This document shows positions 6,652-10,013 of a DNA stretch of 10,013 bases, one piece after another. The number at the start of each line of letters is the position of its first letter. Within the stretch, counting starts at the first letter, position 1. The DNA is from Bog-950 sp964493695 (lineage in GTDB: Bacteria > Bacteroidota > Bacteroidia > Chitinophagales > LD1), in NCBI GenBank assembly GCA_964493695.1, contig CAZBPG010000127.1, forward strand, positions 1 to 10,013, in the 5' to 3' direction. Under the pieces are notes generated by a model that saw only the letters and a program-made list of their open reading frames with translations, had not been told where the DNA came from and did no database searches. The translations under genes were made by a program, and so were the position numbers.

Positions 6652-6681
6652 TTGTTACAGACCTTTAATTTGTTATATTGG
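6652..6681 (+). promoter_or_regulatory. Putative Bacteroidota-type promoter of the sigma4/alpha-CTD gene
   Basis: TTG at 6652-6654 is followed after exactly 19 bp by TATATTGG (6674-6681), which matches the Bacteroidota -7 consensus TAnnTTTG at 7 of 8 positions. Transcription would start near 6688, giving a leader of about 15 nt before the ATG at 6703. This also argues against translation starting at the TTG at 6652. Assigned by eye. Confidence 0.45.
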
Positions 6682-6702
6682 AAGTGCTTAAAGACAAAAC
6701 TT

Positions 6703-7533
6703 ATGGAAGATGTTTTTGAGGAAATGGAACGAGAAGAACAACTCCGAAAGCAAGAACAAAAAATGATTCAGCTTTTAGAGCAAAATCATTATTCGGAAAA
6801 GGTGATACTGAAATCTTATCGCGACCAATTGGTATTGCACGAAATTTTAGTAGAAGGAAGAAACCCGGAAGAAATAGGGGAGGAACTTGGTGTAAGCCGG
6901 GAGCGCGTTCGTCAAATAAAGAACAGGGCCAGCCTTTGGATGGGTCATTATATCTATCAACTGGAAAATGCCCCACCGGTAACCGAACAGCAGGATATAG
7001 AACCGGTAGTGGTAAAGGAGTTAGGTTACGATATATATGAAGTAATGGTATGGCCGGACGAAAGCAGGATAAATGAAGTAAAGGAATACCTCTTAGCTCC
7101 TTTAAACCGGTTCGATTTTAGTGTACGCGCTTATAATTGTCTGCGGGCTGCGCATATAGAAACCCTCAGCGATCTTTTTAAACTGGAATCGCTGGGCGAG
7201 TTGTTGAAGCACAGGAACTTCGGCAAAAAGAGTTCAGTGGAAATTGAAGCGTTGCTGATTGAGAAGGGACTAAAATTCAGAAATGAAGCACATAGCGCTT
7301 CTTACCAAAGCATAAAACCTGAAACTAAAATTACGTTGCCGCTTACCTATCCGGTTGAAAATTTTTCGTGGAGCGAAGAAATACAGCAGGCATTTAAAGA
7401 GCACCATATTATTACTGTAAATGGCTTGCTGATGGCTCGTGAGTTGTTGTTAGAAAACAAAAACCTGCCGACAGAACATTTCAATTTTATAGAGAAGCGA
7501 TTAAACGAATGGGGGCTTAAGTGGAAATTTTAA
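6703..7533 (+). CDS. Sigma-70 region 4-like HTH fused to RNA polymerase alpha-CTD, plus a second degenerate alpha-CTD-like repeat
   Basis: The product has 276 residues. After a charged helix (1-28), residues 30-80 form a sigma region 4-like helix-turn-helix; PEEIGEELGVSRERVRQIKNRA (55-76) follows the region 4.2 pattern that reads -35 elements. Residues 131-192 match the alpha-CTD. By E. coli numbering the DNA-contacting R265, N268, C269, G296, K298, S299 and E302 correspond to R142, N145, C146, G174, K176, S177 and E180. Residues 222-274 look like a decayed second copy, without the basic and glycine residues. There are no sigma regions 1-3 and no alpha N-terminal assembly domain, so it is neither a sigma factor nor RpoA. 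Likely a promoter-directed DNA-binding regulator. The ATG at 6703 is favoured over the TTG at 6652, which lies in the promoter. Confidence 0.82.
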   Translation: MEDVFEEMEREEQLRKQEQKMIQLLEQNHYSEKVILKSYRDQLVLHEILVEGRNPEEIGEELGVSRERVRQIKNRASLWMGHYIYQLENAPPVTEQQDIEPVVVKELGYDIYEVMVWPDESRINEVKEYLLAPLNRFDFSVRAYNCLRAAHIETLSDLFKLESLGELLKHRNFGKKSSVEIEALLIEKGLKFRNEAHSASYQSIKPETKITLPLTYPVENFSWSEEIQQAFKEHHIITVNGLLMARELLLENKNLPTEHFNFIEKRLNEWGLKWKF

Positions 7534-7535
7534 CC

Positions 7536-8081
7536 TTACTTCCCCACTCTCTCAGCCGCCAGTTTCAACAGGTTTTTTTCGGCCTGTAGTTGTATTTTAA
7601 GCACTCGCTCCATGGCTGTATTAAACATAGAGCCTATGTTGCCTCCGGTTTTAAAATCAAAGTCAATAGCAATGCTGTAGGGGTCTGAATATCTTGTGGT
7701 TTTGTATCCGGCAGCTTTTGCAAGCCTGCACATTTCTGTTATCAGTTTTTCCGGATTCCAAAACAACCAGTTGTACCGGTGAGAGTTAAGATCCAGGTCA
7801 CCGTCTATACTCAGGGTTATTTTTTTTCCTCTGCGTATTACATCAAAGTAACAGTAAGGATGGCTTTTGCTTTGCTCCTGACAAAACGTTAGCCAAAGCC
7901 CGTCAGGGAAATCTTCAGTTTTAATACCCGCTATTTTCTTAATATCTAAAGTAGGCAAATCATCTACCATGATTATTTTTTCAAGTTCCTCGTAGTAGCC
8001 CTTTTCGCTTAGTAATTTTCCGTTCAGGTAAACAGAGTAGTTATACAATTTGCCTTTACCTGTTTGTTTTAACTCTATCAT
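7536..8081 (-). CDS. Unrecognised 181-residue protein
   Basis: I do not recognise the family. The product looks like a soluble alpha/beta protein: beta strands near the start (MIELKQTGKGKLYNYSVYLNG), an IIMVDDLPTLDIKKIAGI segment, a central strand pair around CYFDVIRRGKKITLSIDGD (77-95), an aromatic patch RYNWLFWNPEK (102-112), and a long C-terminal helix (about 149-178). There is no signal peptide or membrane helix. Its stop is only 2 bp from the stop of the convergent sigma4/alpha-CTD gene, so the two transcripts must overlap at their 3' ends. It follows the second sigma4/alpha-CTD gene on the same strand after 134 bp and could be co-transcribed with it. The start is the ATG at 8081, which has no visible ribosome binding site. 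Confidence 0.65.
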   Translation of the reverse strand: MIELKQTGKGKLYNYSVYLNGKLLSEKGYYEELEKIIMVDDLPTLDIKKIAGIKTEDFPDGLWLTFCQEQSKSHPYCYFDVIRRGKKITLSIDGDLDLNSHRYNWLFWNPEKLITEMCRLAKAAGYKTTRYSDPYSIAIDFDFKTGGNIGSMFNTAMERVLKIQLQAEKNLLKLAAERVGK

Positions 8082-8215
8082 AATAATTGGTTTTGCTTTT
8101 TAGTGGAGGAGCAGCAAGCGAAAAATAGAAAGTATAAATTGAATGTGCAAACCTGCATAAGAACGCACCGCAAAGGCAACGCGGCATTCTTGTGCTATTT
8201 GTTTCTGCCCGGGCA
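8082..8215. other. Spacer between two minus-strand genes, with weak inverted repeats
   Basis: 134 bp with no supported ORF. It holds the exact palindrome TGCCCGGGCA (8206-8215) right after the stop of the sigma4/alpha-CTD gene, and an imperfect long hairpin whose outer arms are AAGAA and TTCTT and inner arms CCGC and GCGG (about 8159-8191). Neither is followed by a U-tract on the minus strand, so a terminator is not claimed and read-through to the next gene is possible. Confidence 0.4.
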
Positions 8216-8803
8216 TCATTTTTCTCTGCGCTTAAAATGCAACCGGTGCTCGTGTAAAAACAATTCAATTTCCTGCATGGTTTTAACGCCAAAATTTTGG
8301 GTAGAAAGCAAATCGGCAGGGGTTTGTTCTAATAAATCAGCTACCGTATAAACCTTTGCTTTTAATAAACCATTTATAGCTCTTATTGATAAGTCAAGCT
8401 CATCTATGGGCTGACTGAGGATTTCTACATTTTTAAATTCCTCTTTTTCTTCGGGGCTTAGTGCCGCGAAACTCGTTTTATACCGTTCGTTCTCTTCTTT
8501 AAGCAACTTGTTTATTGTGTGCAGTTCCTTCTTTTCGGGGTAGTCGGTTATGGCTCTGCTTATGTTCAAGTAAAGCCTGGTTATAGCTTTGTTGTACACC
8601 TCTCTTGCTCTTTCTTTACGTATGGATTGGTTTTGACCAATCTGTTCGAGGCTGAGTTTATACTTCCAGCGCAGGGTTATCACTTGCTGTTCGCGCTCGC
8701 TTAAACCTAAAATATCAAATGCGTTATCACGAATAAGCCGGTTTATCAATTGGTCGGTTAGGTGATAGGCGAGGTCTGACGGTTCACTTTCTTGTTTAGC
8801 CAT
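8216..8803 (-). CDS. Sigma-70 region 4-like HTH fused to RNA polymerase alpha-CTD (second, shorter copy)
   Basis: The product has 195 residues with the same architecture as the gene at 6703 but diverged. Residues 30-80 resemble sigma regions 4.1-4.2: GLSEREQQVITLRWKYKLSLEQIG, then RKERAREVYNKAITRL, where the usual small residues of the recognition helix are partly replaced. A charged, likely coiled linker (85-127) follows. Residues 130-190 match the alpha-CTD: R265, N268, G296, K298 and E302 of E. coli alpha correspond to R141, N144, G172, K174 and E178; C269 is G145 and S299 is T175. It ends in a basic KRREK tail. The second alpha-CTD-like repeat of the longer protein is absent. Expected to be a DNA-binding promoter regulator. 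A hairpin element lies about 65 bp upstream of its ATG at 8803. Confidence 0.8.
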   Translation of the reverse strand: MAKQESEPSDLAYHLTDQLINRLIRDNAFDILGLSEREQQVITLRWKYKLSLEQIGQNQSIRKERAREVYNKAITRLYLNISRAITDYPEKKELHTINKLLKEENERYKTSFAALSPEEKEEFKNVEILSQPIDELDLSIRAINGLLKAKVYTVADLLEQTPADLLSTQNFGVKTMQEIELFLHEHRLHFKRREK

Positions 8804-8816
8804 ACACAGTTTTTAC

Positions 8817-8824
8817 CAAAACTA
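8817..8824 (-). promoter_or_regulatory. Putative -7 element of the second sigma4/alpha-CTD gene
   Basis: On the minus strand this reads TAGTTTTG, a perfect match to the Bacteroidota -7 consensus TAnnTTTG, 13 bp before the ATG at 8803. The leader would be only about 6 nt, which fits a nearly leaderless message. The -33 position has TTTA in place of TTTG, so the assignment is tentative. Confidence 0.35.
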
Positions 8825-8866
8825 ATAAATGGATCTTTTATAGTAAAAGGTTGTTGGTGATAGCAC

Positions 8867-9010
8867 ATAAACTGTTCGGAAGACTTAAAAAGGAGTGCTG
8901 TCATGCTGACGAAGGAAGCATCTTGTATTTGTGTTATCAATGAAATACAAGATTCTTCACTTCGCAGAGCCTACGTTCAGAATGACAAAACTCCATCTTC
9001 CGAACACCTG
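8867..9010. mobile_element. 144-bp hairpin (MITE-like) element flanked by a 12-bp direct repeat
   Basis: The segment lies between two copies of TGGTGATAGCAC, as expected of a target-site duplication. Near its ends are perfect 11-bp inverted repeats, TGTTCGGAAGA (8873-8883) and TCTTCCGAACA (8996-9006). Inside is a long imperfect hairpin. It has no coding capacity, so any movement would need help from elsewhere. A 12-bp duplication is long for common transposases, and the exact boundaries are uncertain by a few bases. Confidence 0.5.
8900..8986. repeat. Long imperfect hairpin, GTCATgCTGA...TCAGaATGAC type
   Basis: GTCATGCTGA (8900-8909) pairs with TCAGAATGAC (8977-8986) with one mismatch. Inner arms ATCTTGTATTT (8920-8930) and AAATACAAGAT (8943-8953) pair perfectly around a 12-nt loop. 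The right arm carries about 11 extra bases around 8965-8975 relative to the left. The ends resemble intergenic hairpins I recall from Bacteroidota and other phyla. Confidence 0.6.
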
Positions 9011-9040
9011 TGGTGATAGCACCAACAACGGCTAAAAGGG

Positions 9041-9547
9041 CTAATTCAGCAACCGTTTTAATCTTTTTTCCTCACACTCTTTTTTGTGCTGTTCAAAATC
9101 GCAGCACACAATCATGTCGCATATATTTTTGAGCGTAAGGGTATAATCGTTCAGTTGCTCGCAAATTTCAAGGACATGCTCTTCGGCATAGGCCATTACT
9201 TTTTCAGGAGCAAACAGAATATCGAGGGGGATTAAAACAATACCGTCCTTCGGTTTCCAATCATCCGGTAAAGGGGGGCCGCGGAATTCTTCGGGTTTGG
9301 TATCCCAATCGGTGTAGCAATAAAGCGTAAACCCATGGAAAGTATCGGGTATTTTTCGAATGTCGAAGATAAAGGGACGCTCAGTAACCAACATATGGGT
9401 AGCGGGAGTAGGATAGTCGTGATCGCAGCCGGGCATCTGTTCATCATCTTCATTAAGCAGGGGCCACACACTAGGAACACTCATTCCTTTTTCGATAAGG
9501 TGTGCCATTTCCGTTTCAAATAGTTCCAGTAGTTCCGAACGAGTCAT
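9041..9547 (-). CDS. Unrecognised 168-residue cytoplasmic protein
   Basis: I do not recognise the family. The product is acidic and soluble: an N-terminal amphipathic helix (MTRSELLELFETEMAHLIEKG), a proline- and acid-rich middle (NEDDEQMPGCDHDYPTP), beta-type segments around RPFIFDIRKIP and GFTLYCYTDWD, a GPPLPDDWKPKDGIVLIPLDIL stretch, and a C-terminal helix with four cysteines (C143, C148, C149, C158) among acidic and basic residues. C41-D-H43 plus the later cysteines could bind a metal, but spacing does not fit a named motif. There is no signal peptide. The ATG at 9547 is divergent from the broken frame at 9616, with a GCGCAA inverted repeat between. Gene status rests on length and composition. 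Confidence 0.65.
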   Translation of the reverse strand: MTRSELLELFETEMAHLIEKGMSVPSVWPLLNEDDEQMPGCDHDYPTPATHMLVTERPFIFDIRKIPDTFHGFTLYCYTDWDTKPEEFRGPPLPDDWKPKDGIVLIPLDILFAPEKVMAYAEEHVLEICEQLNDYTLTLKNICDMIVCCDFEQHKKECEEKRLKRLLN

Positions 9548-9568
9548 GAAGCTAAGTTATATAAAATG

Positions 9569-9589
9569 GCGCAAGGTTTCTTGCGCAAG
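9569..9589. promoter_or_regulatory. GCGCAA inverted repeat between divergent genes, candidate operator
   Basis: GCGCAA (9569-9574) and TTGCGC (9581-9586) are a perfect inverted repeat with a 6-bp centre. A second GCGCAAG (9583-9589) overlaps the right half, so GCGCAAG also occurs as a direct repeat 14 bp apart. It is the only GC-rich patch in the 68-bp divergent space between 9547 and 9616, a suitable place for a shared operator. Confidence 0.35.
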
Positions 9590-9615
9590 CGCACAGGGTT
9601 TATTATTTTTATTCC

Positions 9616-9975
9616 ATGCCTTACAGTATTGCCAGCTTAGATAAAGAACGCAAAAACGATTTGGTTTTTATACTTGGCTATTTCCTTTATCTGTATGTAA
9701 AACCACAACCGCATTTTAAAGCGCATGGCGATATTTTAAAAACAATAATGAGCACCATCGACAAAACATAAGATGCAGTGCCCGGTAAGCGCTTTGATTT
9801 AAATACAGAAGAATTTGCCGTAACCTATACAGCCGCTCAATACACCGTGCAGGTAATGGCAACACCGGGCGGGCTTGATTATCTCAATAAGGTATTCAGA
9901 AGCCGAACCGAAGAATGGAAAAAAGAAATGGTAGAGTATTTCCGCGATACCTGTATGTATGTAACCATCCGGTAA
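9616..9975 (+). pseudogene. 120-codon reading frame of unknown function interrupted by one in-frame TAA
   Basis: The ATG at 9616 opens a 51-residue frame (MPYSIASLDKERKNDLVFIL...STIDKT) that ends at TAA 9769-9771. The very next codons continue in the same frame as DAVPGKRFDLNTEEF and run 68 more codons to TAA at 9973-9975. Taken together this is a normal-looking small alpha/beta protein of about 120 residues with a hydrophobic, aromatic first helix and a basic/acidic final helix (RTEEWKKEMVEYF). The downstream part alone could start only at GTG 9778, with no ribosome binding site. The simplest reading is one gene with a nonsense mutation; two adjacent small genes, a sequencing error or stop read-through are alternatives. 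Family not recognised. Confidence 0.5.
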
Positions 9976-9989
9976 ACCACCTATTTTTC

Positions 9990-10011
9990 ATCTGCGCCAA
10001 CTGATGCAGAT
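9990..10011 (+). terminator. Possible short hairpin at the window edge
   Basis: ATCTGC (9990-9995) and GCAGAT (10006-10011) are perfect inverted repeats with a 10-nt loop, followed by TT where the window ends. It starts 14 bp after the stop of the broken frame, as a terminator would. The following T-run cannot be seen in full. It may instead be a dispersed repeat. Confidence 0.3.
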
Positions 10012-10013
10012 TT

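Larger units (their letters stand above)
6336..6702. other. 367-bp region between the FN3-like gene and the sigma4/alpha-CTD gene
   Basis: Apart from the small ORF at 6332-6463, this stretch holds no supported gene. It contains the inverted repeats TCCGG/CCGGA (6369-6383) and GAACGAT/ATCGTTC with a TCGC loop (6403-6420), the palindrome AAGCGCTT (6493-6500), a two-hairpin repeat (6503-6542), a pair of direct repeats (6600-6619) and a promoter-like pair (6652-6681). It separates divergently transcribed genes. Confidence 0.6.
8850..9029. repeat. Older palindromic repeat split by an insertion
   Basis: The left arm GTTGTTGGTG (8850-8859) and the right arm CACCAACAAC (9020-9029) are perfect inverted repeats. 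Each is still attached to part of the same centre: TGGTGATAGCAC is present complete at 8855-8866 and at 9011-9022. Removing one copy and everything between would restore a hairpin with 10-bp arms and an ATAG loop. This is direct sequence evidence for the order of events. Confidence 0.6.

Noticed and set aside
6652..6702. 17-residue N-terminal extension of the longer sigma4/alpha-CTD protein from TTG
   Set aside because: It overlaps the best promoter candidate, begins with TTG and its residues do not fit the charged helix that follows.
8206..8215. TGCCCGGGCA palindrome as a terminator for the second sigma4/alpha-CTD gene
   Set aside because: It has no loop and no following T-run on the minus strand.
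6703..8803. Calling the hybrids ECF sigma factors or extra RpoA subunits
   Set aside because: Region 2 (core binding and -10 melting) and the alpha N-terminal dimerisation domain are both absent.
8758..8940. Minus-strand open frame running into the nested hairpin element
   Set aside because: It overlaps the start of the real gene, spans the repeat and has no protein-like features.

Overview
The window is bacterial chromosome and most likely comes from a Bacteroidota member, with a Chitinophagaceae or Sphingobacteriia-like lineage as a tentative guess. The reasons are moderate-to-low GC, start sites with almost no Shine-Dalgarno motif, a Bacteroidota-sized LptF/LptG-type permease, a START-like (SRPBCC) protein typical of the phylum, and at least one promoter that fits the Bacteroidota TTG-N19-TAnnTTTG pattern. 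There are no tRNA, rRNA or CRISPR loci. Protein names rest on motifs read by eye; no database search was possible.

Left part (1-4080, minus strand): a tightly packed envelope-lipid operon. In transcription order it holds an LptF/LptG-type permease, a PAP2 phosphatase with a TTG start overlapping the permease stop, an ArnT/PMT-like glycosyltransferase overlapping the phosphatase by 7 bp, and the N-terminal part of a SAM-dependent methyltransferase that runs off the window edge. The set suggests trimming, glycosylating and exporting a lipid-linked glycan or lipid A species.

Middle (4233-6463): a START-like domain protein with a lysine-rich histone-H1-like tail (minus) is divergent from an unrecognised 148-aa protein (plus). 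Next come a repeat-filled gap with a probable bidirectional terminator, then a fibronectin-III-like protein (minus) preceded by a 43-codon basic ORF whose stop overlaps its start (ATGA).

Right part (6703-9975): the most unusual section. Two genes, 6703-7533 (+) and 8216-8803 (-), each encode a sigma-70 region-4-like helix-turn-helix joined to an RNA polymerase alpha C-terminal domain (alpha-CTD). The first also carries a degenerate second alpha-CTD-like repeat. They join on one chain the two modules that contact the -35 element and the UP element. Around them lie two unrecognised proteins (7536-8081 and 9041-9547, both minus) and a 120-codon reading frame at the right end broken by one in-frame stop.

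The intergenic spaces are rich in short repeats that resemble dispersed families. Upstream of the second sigma4/alpha-CTD gene, a 144-bp hairpin element appears to have inserted into an older palindrome, leaving a 12-bp direct repeat on both sides.
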